64,000 nucleotides of DNA from positions 62,001 through 126,000 of IMG/VR virus record IMGVR_UViG_3300023094_000009. The stretch is one strand, 5' to 3'. Positions 48,573 to 57,213 of the stretch are shown piece after piece; positions within the stretch are counted from its first letter, which is position 1; each line of letters starts with the position of its first letter. Position numbers and translations under genes: made by a program. Source of the DNA: a virus. The notes beneath the pieces are model-generated. The model was given only the letters and a program-made list of their open reading frames with translations, was not told the origin of the DNA and did no database searches.

Positions 48573-50378
48573 TTAGTATATCTTGATGGCTACAATTCCA
48601 GCCTCATTTACCCTGACATTTCCTAAACTAACTCCTCCTGCCAAACTTCCCCAGATTTCAATCACATCTCCTGTGGTAGCTGTTGTGTAGGTTATAGTTT
48701 GGATATCTGCATCTCCCGCTGTTTGAGTTAATAATGTGAGAATTGGAATGTTAAACACAGCTGTGGTGTTACTTAAGTCTCCTGCTGTATTATTAGTCCG
48801 TCTCAGCTTAAACGTTGCTGAATTTGCCACTAAAGTTGTAAGTCCTACATAATCTACTTTAACATTTGAGAGAATCAAGTATGTACCTGCTGAAGGTAAT
48901 GTAACTGTAGAGCTTGTTGTTCCACCTGAAATTTTAGCTGAACTGGTTGTTAGATTATAGCCAGTTCCTGTTAAATATCCTGATGGGGAATTGCCAGAAG
49001 CTGGCGAAGAAGAAGGTGCTTGCCATGACACTGATGATCCGTTTGTGGAGAGCATTTTACCCGACTGTCCAGTTTGAGAAGGTAATTCTATTTCATTTGT
49101 CACTGAGCCGTCTACTTCTGCTGTTAAATATACACTGTTATCATAACTAATTGTTGTCCCTGTTGCTTTAACAAATCCGGCTCCATTTAACTGACTTTGT
49201 TTGCCGTTTACATTTGTAGTGAGTGTGTTTATGGAACTCATTGCTGCATTACTAGTCATAATTTTACCAGAAGGAAATGTATCTGATATAAGAGCATACT
49301 TAGCATCTGTTGCCGTTTTGGTGTAATAGTTTGTGTTGGCGGTTGCTGTTTTTAGATATGGTGACAGCATTGAAGATGTATCCGAAATATTCACTTTGAG
49401 ATTCAAAGCTGTTTGAGTGGCAGTAGATACTGGCTTGGAAGCATCACTAGTATTATCTGCATTTCCAAGTCCTACTTGACCCTTATTCATATTTGTCAAT
49501 AATGATCCATTTCCTGTCTTCTTTAGGTATGGAGAGAGCATTGTTAAGCTATCTGAAATATGAACTGAAAGGGGATCGGTTTCTGCTGTTAAGAATCCTG
49601 ACCCGTTTGTAAGTTGATTTGTGTTTGTCGGAATTGTAGGTTTATTTGTAAGATTATTGTAGTCTCCATTAAAAAGTGTCGGAAGACCGATCAAGTCAGA
49701 GTATAAACCACTTGTAGCTACAGTAGAGAAAGTAGGTTTGCCTGTAATAGCTGACCAACTCACTGAACTCAAATATCCATTCGGATTTGTAGCCCCATTG
49801 TAGGGTGTATAACCAATAATCGGCTGATAAGTGGAGGATGCAATAACTGATGTCAGATATCCAGCAGAAGCATGATTACCCCATCCAAAAGCTGTATTCC
49901 AATTGGTAACATTCGTTCCTGTAATTCCATGGGAAGGTGATGTTATCCATAAAGGATCTGTTTCAGTGTAGGAAGTCAGGTATGTTCCCTTCTTCTGCCA
50001 TTTACTAGTTGTGTCCGTAATAAGCAGATACTTGCTTCCTAGAGCAGTTCTTAACACTGTCAGGGAGTCCTTTACCTGAATTGGGGTTGTAAAAGTGGTA
50101 TAAGATATATTTTTTAATCTTCCTGATGGAGTAGAAATTACTAATCTGTTACCTGTTCCAGAAAGGTACTTGAATGCTACAGAGTCTTGGTGAAAATATA
50201 CATAAATTGAATCTCTTAATTTAAACCAAACTTTTCTGTTTCCCGAAGTGCTTCCAGGAGACATGGTTCGATACATTTCATAGCTTCCATCAATAGTGTT
50301 TCCATTTGCTCCTGTAGCATTTTGAGAAAATGTATTTAATCCAAAAAGTAAAAATAATGCTAAAATTGTGTTCTTCAT
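48573..50378 (-). CDS. Tail-fibre-like protein with an N-terminal signal peptide
   Basis: The first 19 residues (MKNTILALFLLFGLNTFSQ) look like a Bacteroidota signal peptide, unusual for a phage fibre. The middle (about residues 130-300) is built from fibre-type repeats such as YNGATNPNGYLS, VSWSAITGKPTFST and NKPTIPTNTNQLTNGSGFLT. About residues 480-601 form a TNF/C1q-like beta-sandwich (GTYLILSNVKVDYVG, ATFKLRRTNN, GNVRVNEAGIVAIKIY end) that would trimerise and bind a receptor. A terminator follows the stop. Whether the fibre is really exported, or the hydrophobic start serves as an assembly element, is unresolved. Confidence 0.65.
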   Translation of the reverse strand: MKNTILALFLLFGLNTFSQNATGANGNTIDGSYEMYRTMSPGSTSGNRKVWFKLRDSIYVYFHQDSVAFKYLSGTGNRLVISTPSGRLKNISYTTFTTPIQVKDSLTVLRTALGSKYLLITDTTSKWQKKGTYLTSYTETDPLWITSPSHGITGTNVTNWNTAFGWGNHASAGYLTSVIASSTYQPIIGYTPYNGATNPNGYLSSVSWSAITGKPTFSTVATSGLYSDLIGLPTLFNGDYNNLTNKPTIPTNTNQLTNGSGFLTAETDPLSVHISDSLTMLSPYLKKTGNGSLLTNMNKGQVGLGNADNTSDASKPVSTATQTALNLKVNISDTSSMLSPYLKTATANTNYYTKTATDAKYALISDTFPSGKIMTSNAAMSSINTLTTNVNGKQSQLNGAGFVKATGTTISYDNSVYLTAEVDGSVTNEIELPSQTGQSGKMLSTNGSSVSWQAPSSSPASGNSPSGYLTGTGYNLTTSSAKISGGTTSSTVTLPSAGTYLILSNVKVDYVGLTTLVANSATFKLRRTNNTAGDLSNTTAVFNIPILTLLTQTAGDADIQTITYTTATTGDVIEIWGSLAGGVSLGNVRVNEAGIVAIKIY

Positions 50379-50395
50379 CTATGTGTGTTGGTTGG

Positions 50396-50824
50396 TTACT
50401 CTTCAATTATTCCAGCGAGTCTTAAACTAGCTAATATTTTATTTAATGTTCCTTGTATATCAGAACCATCGTCATCAGGAATTGGAGGTTGTACTTCAAA
50501 AATGGAATTTATCACAGGATTTTGGGGATCTGTATTATCTACTAAATCGCCACTTATGCCCTGAACTCCCATTGACTGTTCAATGTCTGCCATTGTAGCA
50601 ACAGGATTGTCAGCAGAAAGGTTATTGCCATTTTGCATACCCAGAATCTGTGAAACTGTAAAATTCTCCAACCTGATAATTTCATTGTCAGAATTTTTAT
50701 AAGACAATCTTTCTGCGTCTGAACTGAAATATATTTCAAATCTTGAAGCTCTGTCATCAGATTTTCTACTGAACAACACATCTGTAAAATTACCTCTGTA
50801 CTTCTTGTTCTTACTATTACCCAT
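50396..50824 (-). CDS. Small fibre-associated protein (142 residues)
   Basis: The protein has a short polar N-terminus (GNSKNKKYRGNFTDVLFSRKSDD), a flexible middle and an end TLNKILASLRLAGIIEE that matches a C-terminal motif I associate with phage fibre or neck proteins (LNxLLASLRxAGII). It sits between the 601-residue fibre and the Asn-ladder protein genes, with a two-base gap on one side and 17 bases on the other. A connector or fibre-attachment role is inferred. Confidence 0.55.
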   Translation of the reverse strand: MGNSKNKKYRGNFTDVLFSRKSDDRASRFEIYFSSDAERLSYKNSDNEIIRLENFTVSQILGMQNGNNLSADNPVATMADIEQSMGVQGISGDLVDNTDPQNPVINSIFEVQPPIPDDDGSDIQGTLNKILASLRLAGIIEE

Positions 50825-50826
50825 TT

Positions 50827-52539
50827 CTATTTATTTACTATAGTGTCAGAGATATTGCCTGTAGTTGTACTCATAATGTATCCGTTGTTCACATTATTTT
50901 GAATGTTGGAGTTTGCTGCGCCTATGTTGGATATATCTCCATTATTTCTGTTGTATTGAATATCTCCAGTATTTAAATTATTACTTATACTTCCATTGTT
51001 AAGGTTGTTGGCAATATCTCCGCCGTTTGTATTCACAGCAAGTCTTCCAAGATTTGAATTATTTACAATAAAGCCGTCATTATCATTTTCAGCTATGTCA
51101 GCTATGCAGGAGTTGTTTTTAATTGCCCCGTTATTTGTATTTGAGGCGATTTCACTTTCATTTGAATTACTGCTTATTTCTCCATCATTAGAGTTACTAT
51201 AGATAGCTCCTTTATTTGAATTACTGGCTATTTGACCATCATTAGAATTGTCATTTATATCTCCTAGATTTGTGTTTAGTGTGATAAGCGAAGTATTTAA
51301 ATTTTCTGATATACTTCCTAAATTACTGTTATACGTAATACTTCCAACATTACTGTTTGCATTAATGGTAGAAGTATTGGAGTTTCTCTCTATTGATCCC
51401 TCATTGGTATTATCATATATGCCAATACAAGTGTTATCAGCTATATTGCCGACATTGGAGTTATTCTGGAGTTCTCCTTGATTAGAATTGTTATGTATGT
51501 ATCCTGTATTCGTATTGTCTCTGATATTTCTGCATGAGTTATAATATATGTCTCCAGCATTTGAATTTTTAGCAATTTCCCCCTGTAATTTATTACTATA
51601 TATTAATGTTTCATTTGAATTATTGTAAATCCCAAAGCAATTATTATTGAAAATACTTGGATTGCCCCAATCTGTGATATCTATAAAATTAAATGAAGAA
51701 CCTAGACTATTGTTATTTAGATACCAATCAAAAGACATAATATTTCCCCTCTCATCCCATTGTTCACTAACCCAATCATGTGTAAAGTCATAAACACAAC
51801 CAAAAGTTTTACTGGTATAATAGGTATCATTTGTTATAGGGATCAACACCCAATTTGTACTGTCTAAAGTTATATCATCATCCGCAGAACCTATATTCCC
51901 TGTAAGACTTCTCCATACTTTCCCTCCCCAAACAGCTACATCATTTATAGCAGGATTCAGGGAACTGTACCAAACTCCCATTATTCCTGTTGCTGGAGTG
52001 TAATATGCACTCTTTACGATCCTCATTGTTCTTTCTCCTACACTGGAAAGGATATTATTTGCAAGAGCCTGAACAAAGATTCCTTTGTCGGTAATGCTGT
52101 ATGTTACTCCTTCTATCAACTCTTCATCAGAAATAAGTGTTTCAGCTTCTGCGTATGTCACTTCTATGAAAAATGGTTCAGATTCACCTCCGTTACAGAT
52201 ATTATTGGTTGAAATAACTGTATTGGTAAGGTCTTCAACTACATCAATTCTGACCCCACCAAATTCACACACAACTCCTGCTGATATAGCTGTAACTACA
52301 ATATGTGCATCTGTTGACAGTGTTTGTTGTATCTGGCAGATTGTTTCTCCAAAAGTCTCCATGACCCTCGTAAGTTCATTCCCTTTTTCTACACCCAGAC
52401 ATTCAATATCTTTCCCACAATACAAAAGTCTCTCCTGACTGTTGCAGGGGTCACACTTTGGGGCGCATGTATTTGGTTTGTAGCAATTATTATGGTGTCC
52501 GTTATTGTGACAACTATGATTTCCGCATTTATTACACAT
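50827..52539 (-). CDS. Asn-ladder solenoid fibre protein with Cys/His-rich head
   Basis: Residues 1-35 are unusually rich in Cys and His (CNKCGNHSCHNNGHHNNC, then CAPKCDPCNS), followed at 38-75 by a docking-like segment shared with the 200-residue neighbour (YCGKDIECLGVEKGNELTRVM). A globular beta-rich domain spans about 80-290. From about residue 290 to 550 there are about 27 nearly continuous nine-residue units of the form N-S-N-x-G-x-I-x-x, each adding one Asn-lined rung; two units are eight residues long. This should fold as a beta-solenoid with stacked Asn ladders, such as a rigid receptor-binding fibre shaft. No catalytic motif is seen. Confidence 0.75.
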   Translation of the reverse strand: MCNKCGNHSCHNNGHHNNCYKPNTCAPKCDPCNSQERLLYCGKDIECLGVEKGNELTRVMETFGETICQIQQTLSTDAHIVVTAISAGVVCEFGGVRIDVVEDLTNTVISTNNICNGGESEPFFIEVTYAEAETLISDEELIEGVTYSITDKGIFVQALANNILSSVGERTMRIVKSAYYTPATGIMGVWYSSLNPAINDVAVWGGKVWRSLTGNIGSADDDITLDSTNWVLIPITNDTYYTSKTFGCVYDFTHDWVSEQWDERGNIMSFDWYLNNNSLGSSFNFIDITDWGNPSIFNNNCFGIYNNSNETLIYSNKLQGEIAKNSNAGDIYYNSCRNIRDNTNTGYIHNNSNQGELQNNSNVGNIADNTCIGIYDNTNEGSIERNSNTSTINANSNVGSITYNSNLGSISENLNTSLITLNTNLGDINDNSNDGQIASNSNKGAIYSNSNDGEISSNSNESEIASNTNNGAIKNNSCIADIAENDNDGFIVNNSNLGRLAVNTNGGDIANNLNNGSISNNLNTGDIQYNRNNGDISNIGAANSNIQNNVNNGYIMSTTTGNISDTIVNK

Positions 52540-52540
52540 A

Positions 52541-53143
52541 TTACATTTTCTTTATTATCATTTTTATATAGTCTAGCTGAGGAGTTCCTCCGCTTATGTA
52601 TGTTACTTTTAAATCGGGTATCAAGGTATCTCCCTGGGCCAGATTTACGTATAGCTTAGATGTAGTGGGATAATTTCCTGAGGATGTCCTTAACTCTGAA
52701 GAGGCAAAGTTGCTTAGACTTGTACCAGGTGTATAGGCAGGAGTAGATGGTGTAGCACCATTAACACGCAACCCTAAAACCCAGTTTACTGCAAAACCAC
52801 TGTCAACGGATATTGCTGTTTCCAAGTCAATCTCATACGTTCCTGCTCCTGTGCTTATAGTTTGTAGAAGAGCTGAGGAGTATGTGTTATCAGGATATGC
52901 TGTGTTTGTCCTCATCCATGTATTTGTAGTGAATGCACTAAAATCACCAGCCCACATTCTTGTTGCAACAAGAGGGGAACAATCACACTCTGTGCAAACT
53001 GCTGTATTAATTTTACCTAATACAGTATTGAAGTCATCTCCCTTTTCTACATTAATGCATTCGAGCCTGTCCCCACAGTACTTAAGTGTAGGCTTTACTC
53101 CTCCTTTTGTCCCGCAACCACAATCTTTTTTCTTAGATGCCAT
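52541..53143 (-). CDS. Small receptor-type virion protein with docking motif (200 residues)
   Basis: The N-terminus (KDCGCGTKGGVKPTLKYCGDRLECINVEKGDDFNTVL) carries the same docking-like segment as the 570-residue protein. Residues about 70-200 form a beta-sandwich (YPDNTYSSALLQTISTGAGTYEIDLET, ending LDYIKMIIKKM), a TNF/C1q-like pattern. The very similar ending VLNYVKMIVEKIK occurs in the 245-residue protein (56247-56984), so the two are probable paralogues. Likely a tail-tip or fibre-tip component; binding partner unknown. Confidence 0.6.
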   Translation of the reverse strand: MASKKKDCGCGTKGGVKPTLKYCGDRLECINVEKGDDFNTVLGKINTAVCTECDCSPLVATRMWAGDFSAFTTNTWMRTNTAYPDNTYSSALLQTISTGAGTYEIDLETAISVDSGFAVNWVLGLRVNGATPSTPAYTPGTSLSNFASSELRTSSGNYPTTSKLYVNLAQGDTLIPDLKVTYISGGTPQLDYIKMIIKKM

Positions 53144-53145
53144 GT

Positions 53146-53964
53146 TTACTTCAGTTTTATTATGTCTTGTACTTTACTTTCTGGCGTAATATGAATTCCA
53201 TTATTCTTGTAATATGATAAGAATCGGTTGATGTAGTTATTACCTGTCCTTGGGCTTGTCGCATATATTTTTACAAATTGATCAAGTTGCCCTGTATATA
53301 TAAAATCATATCCCGGCAGATATGGAGACTTCCCTCCATAAGTTTTTGGATTATCATTTATTTCCTTTGAGTAATAAGGTTTTATTAACTTTCTTTTCCC
53401 AAGTGGAAATGCAGAATGTTTTCCAGATGCAACCTTAAGAACATAATCCCGAAGAGCTAAAATTCCATCCTCAAGCGTGGGGAATCTTCTTGTTGCTCCT
53501 GAATCTGTATTGCCTACATTTCCAGGGTTATTGGTATTGAAATTCTTTTCCCCGTAATCGTACCCCTCTTGCATTGCAATTGTATTCATAAATAACTTAA
53601 GCCCTTTCGGATCATTAATTAGAACTTTTTCTGATGCGGGTAAGTACTTTTCCAACATTCCTTTGCTGAAGGTAATTGTTACTTCATCGTTGTAAGGAGC
53701 ATCAGGATAAGTGCTTCCTTTGATTGTTACATTTTTGTATTTATCTGTTTTTGCCGTTTCCTCTTTTAAGAGAGCTACGTCTGAACGGACATAGCCTTTT
53801 ATCCCTTCTATTTTCACATTATACCACACCTTTCCATTATGTGGAGGTGTTGTAAGAATATATTCTGCCCCTTTCTTGTCAGTGATTACGCTTACAATCT
53901 TAGAATCTGTGTCAGGTAACTGTCTTACATTTGTAGCTGAGCCTTTTGCAAATATTTTTTTCAT
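53146..53964 (-). CDS. Virion lysin: SH3-like plus muramidase/glucosaminidase-like domain
   Basis: Starting at ATG 53964 (ATGA overlap with the upstream gene's stop) gives MKKIFAKGSATNVRQLPDTDS, 272 residues; a further ATG upstream would overlap that gene. The first 65 residues read as an SH3b-type domain (NVRQLPDTDSKIVSVI, KVWYNVKIEGIKGYV), typical of cell-wall targeting. Residues about 120-270 contain NNPGNVGNTDSGATRRFPTLEDGILALRDYV, a lysozyme-like motif of phage structural murein hydrolases, with Glu/Asp residues suited to catalysis. It would digest peptidoglycan at DNA entry or release. Specificity (amidase, muramidase or glucosaminidase) cannot be decided by eye. Confidence 0.6.
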   Translation of the reverse strand: MKKIFAKGSATNVRQLPDTDSKIVSVITDKKGAEYILTTPPHNGKVWYNVKIEGIKGYVRSDVALLKEETAKTDKYKNVTIKGSTYPDAPYNDEVTITFSKGMLEKYLPASEKVLINDPKGLKLFMNTIAMQEGYDYGEKNFNTNNPGNVGNTDSGATRRFPTLEDGILALRDYVLKVASGKHSAFPLGKRKLIKPYYSKEINDNPKTYGGKSPYLPGYDFIYTGQLDQFVKIYATSPRTGNNYINRFLSYYKNNGIHITPESKVQDIIKLK

Positions 53965-54776
53965 ACGCCTCTGTTTAAATTTGTGTTCATTGTCTGAATC
54001 CCAAGGTATGATATTGTTCTTTCCTTCATTAATAAGGAATCTCCTATTGTACATCCTGAACATTCATTATCCATATAAACTGCTGATCCAAAAGTAGGAT
54101 TCATTGCCCCTATCCATAAGTTAGCACTTGGAATTATACCTGTAGTAGGAGAGATAGTCTGTGCTATTATTTTCTCATTTTTCTGTATAACTCTGCCTTC
54201 CACAACAGAAACATTCCCCTGATAGAAATACTGGGAACCAATACTTGGTTCTATAACTGAAAATCTTGTAGAAAGATTACCATCATCATAGATAACCTCG
54301 CTTCCGCCAGCTCGTTGTATAGCGAGTCCATATAAAGGATTTCCTGTTGATGTATCACCTACTCCAATGTTCCATCCATTTCCTACAACTGCATTGGTTC
54401 TTGAAGAGAAACTTATGTTGTGGTCTGCCTGAAAATTTGTAAATTCTGTGGATATATTCAGACCTGTGTCTGCGTAAGCATTTACACCATTTGGTTTTGC
54501 TCCTGTTGCAGAGTGAATCCATACTCCCGAAAAGCTTAACTGATATTGTGCAGGGTTTTTTAAATTAAATGAATGCGTAAAAGCAGAGCCTCCCACCATA
54601 GGATAAATAGCTTTGTACTTATTCCATATTCCATTTATTTTGTAAAACTTTACTAACCAATCAATCTGATCAATTATATCTGCATCAGAGATACCTGTAG
54701 AATTTATAAAATTTTGTGTATCAGGATCTATTGGAGTAACTGAACTTCTTACCTTTATATATAAGTCGTTATTCAT
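53961..54776 (-). CDS. LamG-like jelly-roll tail protein (271 residues)
   Basis: The first 50 residues (FINSTGISDADIIDQIDWLVKFYKINGIWNKYKAIYPMVGGSA) and the following HSFNLKNPAQYQLSF, GVWIHSATGAKPNGVNAYADTGLNI resemble a LamG/concanavalin-like family of Bacteroidota phage tail proteins. The remainder is a beta-sandwich with strand-rich repeats (YFYQGNVSVVEGRVIQ; WIGAMNPTFGSA). These domains typically bind carbohydrates. ATGA overlaps at both ends place it in the tail-tip operon. Confidence 0.6.
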   Translation of the reverse strand: MNNDLYIKVRSSVTPIDPDTQNFINSTGISDADIIDQIDWLVKFYKINGIWNKYKAIYPMVGGSAFTHSFNLKNPAQYQLSFSGVWIHSATGAKPNGVNAYADTGLNISTEFTNFQADHNISFSSRTNAVVGNGWNIGVGDTSTGNPLYGLAIQRAGGSEVIYDDGNLSTRFSVIEPSIGSQYFYQGNVSVVEGRVIQKNEKIIAQTISPTTGIIPSANLWIGAMNPTFGSAVYMDNECSGCTIGDSLLMKERTISYLGIQTMNTNLNRGV

Positions 54777-55639
54777 ATTTTTTCAATGTCTAAAGTTATC
54801 ACTGAAACACCATCAACAGAAACATCAATTTCATCACCAAAAATTATTGATGTGCCTAATGTGTAAGGAGTTCCGTTAACTTCTATAACTGCCACTGGCG
54901 CGTTATTTACATCTGTCACACTATTTATCTTAAAATCATAAGGTGCATAGAGTGTGACATCTAGGGTCCCTTCCATGAAATCCAGAGTCCAACCATATTT
55001 TAAAACATAATCACTTTGAGCTAATGTGGAAGGCGTAACAAACTTATCGCTGTTTGTTCCAGTGTTAACTTCTGTCTGTGTAGCTTGATACGCACTTTTT
55101 TGGTAAATCCACTCTATACCATCAGAATAATAGAATCCTTCTGGGTAGTATGTTCCTCCAAGACTTCCGGGTAACCAAGCTGTTCCTTGACTGTTCTGTG
55201 TAATGTAGATTTGACCTTCCACTGTTGCCGGATCAGGAAGTGCTGAATAATTAGCTACAATTGTTGGATCTTCTTCATAATCTTCCAAATCTGAAAACCT
55301 TACAAATGGATCTGCTCCTCCGTTCTGAAATTCTTCAAGGTCATAGGCAGAGGGATCGAAGGGTACTCCTCCACCTGAATTAAAATTTCCTGTGTTGTTC
55401 TGATAGAATTCTTCCCACTCTTCCAAGGAATACTGTGTCCCGTCTTCTTTTAGTATTTGGGTAAGTCGTAAAGTAACATTACATCCCCAACCTCTTACAT
55501 TTAAAATTTTATATGATCTTCTATTTTCTGTGTTCTGGATTACTCTTACGTCTTTAACCAATCCTGTCCAGATATGCTGTCCATCTTCTGAGGTTATATA
55601 GATGTAGTTTCCAACTCTGAATATCCTGTATCGTTTCAT
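54773..55639 (-). CDS. Tail fibre/appendage protein (288 residues)
   Basis: The central segment GTAWLPGSLGGTYYPEGFYYSDGIEWIYQKSAYQATQTEVNTGTNSDKFVTPSTLAQ follows a module I recall in Bacteroidota phage tail proteins: a W-LPG start, G-YYP-GFYYS-G turn and a NT-FVTP-TL trimerisation motif. The N-terminus is a small strand-rich fold with two Cys (GWGCNV). The C-terminus is beta-rich. It is likely part of the tail-fibre assembly. Its start is 1 base after the stop of the 95-residue gene and its stop overlaps the 271-residue gene by ATGA. Confidence 0.6.
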   Translation of the reverse strand: MKRYRIFRVGNYIYITSEDGQHIWTGLVKDVRVIQNTENRRSYKILNVRGWGCNVTLRLTQILKEDGTQYSLEEWEEFYQNNTGNFNSGGGVPFDPSAYDLEEFQNGGADPFVRFSDLEDYEEDPTIVANYSALPDPATVEGQIYITQNSQGTAWLPGSLGGTYYPEGFYYSDGIEWIYQKSAYQATQTEVNTGTNSDKFVTPSTLAQSDYVLKYGWTLDFMEGTLDVTLYAPYDFKINSVTDVNNAPVAVIEVNGTPYTLGTSIIFGDEIDVSVDGVSVITLDIEKI

Positions 55640-55927
55640 CTAAATTCTTTTTTCAAGCTCTGCAACTTTTTTGGTTAGATTTACTATCAGTTCTTTATGC
55701 TCTCCCAGGGAAGTTTCACACGCTATCCTGTGTTCCCTCTCTTCATCAAGCATCTGATCGAGCTTAGCTAAAAGTTTAGAAGAAGTTTCAACTATTTGGT
55801 CAGTTCCTTTTGTAATTGCGTCTGTGTTTTCGTTTTTAGCTCTCTGTCGCCCTCCAAAACGCCACGCTGCCATAGTCGCCACCAATCCTGTAATTCCTAT
55901 TGCAATTTCTGTGTTATCCATGCTCAT
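55640..55927 (-). CDS. Small protein with one membrane-like helix and coiled coil
   Basis: A hydrophobic stretch (IAIGITGLVATMAAWRF, residues 7-23) is followed by a long charged coiled coil (IVETSSKLLAKLDQMLDEEREHRIACETSLGEHKELIVNLTKKVAELEKRI). The layout, N-terminal anchor with coiled coil, could be a holin-like, spanin-like or tail-tip component. Position among tail genes rather than next to the 58 kb lysis genes makes a structural role as likely as a lysis role. The start overlaps the upstream stop by one base (TGATG). Confidence 0.5.
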   Translation of the reverse strand: MSMDNTEIAIGITGLVATMAAWRFGGRQRAKNENTDAITKGTDQIVETSSKLLAKLDQMLDEEREHRIACETSLGEHKELIVNLTKKVAELEKRI

Positions 55928-56244
55928 CAGCTCATTCTTATTTTTACAAATCCATCTGGCGTTTTATAAGGCTTGCCTACTTCTACACCTCCTGCTGTTG
56001 CGGCTGCATCATTTGCATATATCTGCAAGGTGGCATAATCTATTTTTCTTCCTAAAGCAATCCATATACTCTTTATCCTTTGCTCTAAAGTCAGAATCAG
56101 CTTAGAGAGAAAGTCTCCCTGTACGATGCCAAAATATGTATTCTGATTCAAAACTACACACTCCTCAGATACAAATTCTCCATCGCAATCAATAGGTGAA
56201 TTATCAACTTCTGGATCGCAATCCTTTCTACAATGTCGCGGCAT
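55927..56244 (-). CDS. Cys-rich small tail protein (105 residues)
   Basis: The first 30 residues carry four Cys (HCRKDCDPEVDNSPIDCDGE, then EECVVLN). The C-terminal part (YANDAAATAGGVEVGKPYKTPDGFVKIRMS) is a small motif I recall from Bacteroidota phage tail proteins (N-D-A-A-A-G-G-V-x-x-G-x-x-Y). It overlaps the 95-residue gene by one base. It is probably a structural or assembly component of the tail tip. Confidence 0.55.
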   Translation of the reverse strand: MPRHCRKDCDPEVDNSPIDCDGEFVSEECVVLNQNTYFGIVQGDFLSKLILTLEQRIKSIWIALGRKIDYATLQIYANDAAATAGGVEVGKPYKTPDGFVKIRMS

Positions 56245-56246
56245 AT

Positions 56247-56984
56247 TTATTTAATTTTTTCAACAATCATCTTGACATAGTTCAATACATATGTCGCTTC
56301 TGTTTGCTTTTTGGTGGAAAATCTTGCAATATCATTCGTCTGCATTTTAACTACAAACGTCACTGTATTGCTATTATAAGTCGTTACAAGAACCTGACTG
56401 AACAAACTGGTCAAAGGAGCAAATCCGTTCAAGCTTAATCCTACATTGAATGTAGCAGTGGTTTGATTTGAAGCATTTATTCCTAACTCAAATGTAAACT
56501 TGTAGGTTCCAGTTTTTGTAGCCTTGTATTGAAGTTCTGTTGCCGTTGAGTTTAACCAATCGGTTGTGGTTACATTAAGCGTAGTTGAATAGGCATCAAA
56601 CTTCTTTAGGATTTCACAGCAAGTGTCGTCCTCACAATTTTCCTCTCCGCAATTGTTACAATTCTCTGGAACTTCTTCCCCATCAAGACGTTTAACTATA
56701 TCACAAAGAAGGCTTTCATGAGCACCTACAACATCTTTCAATGTCAAGCCCCTATCTGAATCTGATACCTCATATTCTAGGCAACAGCCAAATTCAGAAA
56801 AATTTAAATCCTCTGTAGTCTGATCAATGGCTACTGTGAGGTCTTCAATTACTTCTTCTACATTCAGGCAATCATCTTCGTCCAGAGTAGAATTTTCACG
56901 TAGGATTCCTTCATAGTCTACACATCGTGCATTTATTGTTGGAAAACATCTGTCAGATAATTCTGGCTTACATTTTTTTGCCAT
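56247..56984 (-). CDS. TNF/C1q-like beta-sandwich protein with Cys-rich head (245 residues)
   Basis: The N-terminus is Cys-rich (MAKKCKPELSDRCF, ARCVDYEGILRE, DDCLNVEEVIEDL, GCCLEYEV, CNNCGEENCEDDTCCEI). The C-terminal 115 residues form a beta-sandwich (STTLNVTTTDWLNS, YKFTFELGINASNQTTATFNVGLSLNG, ending VLNYVKMIVEKIK) like that of the 200-residue protein. The last eight residues nearly match in the two proteins, indicating duplicated C-terminal domains on different N-terminal anchors. It may form a trimeric fibre tip or baseplate appendage. Confidence 0.6.
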   Translation of the reverse strand: MAKKCKPELSDRCFPTINARCVDYEGILRENSTLDEDDCLNVEEVIEDLTVAIDQTTEDLNFSEFGCCLEYEVSDSDRGLTLKDVVGAHESLLCDIVKRLDGEEVPENCNNCGEENCEDDTCCEILKKFDAYSTTLNVTTTDWLNSTATELQYKATKTGTYKFTFELGINASNQTTATFNVGLSLNGFAPLTSLFSQVLVTTYNSNTVTFVVKMQTNDIARFSTKKQTEATYVLNYVKMIVEKIK

Positions 56985-57213
56985 ACCTCTTTATTTTTTG
57001 TTCTATTGTTTTTATATGGTCTTCTGTAAGATAGCACGGCTCTTGGCAGTAAATATTGTCTAGAAATATGAGTTCACTTATTTCACATTCTGTTGGAGGA
57101 CATCCAACTTTAAATCTTCTGAATTTTTCCAGTTGGTTGTGAGAGTAAATCAGAGCTTCTGTTATAACTCTCCTCAAGTCATGCCTCAATATGTCCTGTG
57201 TGCTATTCTCCAT
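56968..57213 (-). CDS. Uncharacterised 81-residue protein
   Basis: A short helical protein with four Cys (GCPPTECEIS, YCQEPCYL) that could form disulfides or bind zinc; ends IEQKIKRYGKKM. It overlaps the 245-residue gene by 17 bases and the next by 11, the typical compact packing of this operon. No family recognised. Confidence 0.55.
   Translation of the reverse strand: MENSTQDILRHDLRRVITEALIYSHNQLEKFRRFKVGCPPTECEISELIFLDNIYCQEPCYLTEDHIKTIEQKIKRYGKKM

Noticed and set aside
27810-50397. AACCAAC just upstream of the TnpB, 601-residue and 64-residue genes as a translation signal
   Set aside because: Three occurrences at different distances from the start, in a genome rich in A/C leaders, are too few to separate from chance.
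50880-51640. 27-bp periodic DNA repeats in the 570-residue gene as a CRISPR-like or satellite array
   Set aside because: The units are in frame, vary at codon positions and encode nonapeptide repeats without spacers; they are coding repeats.
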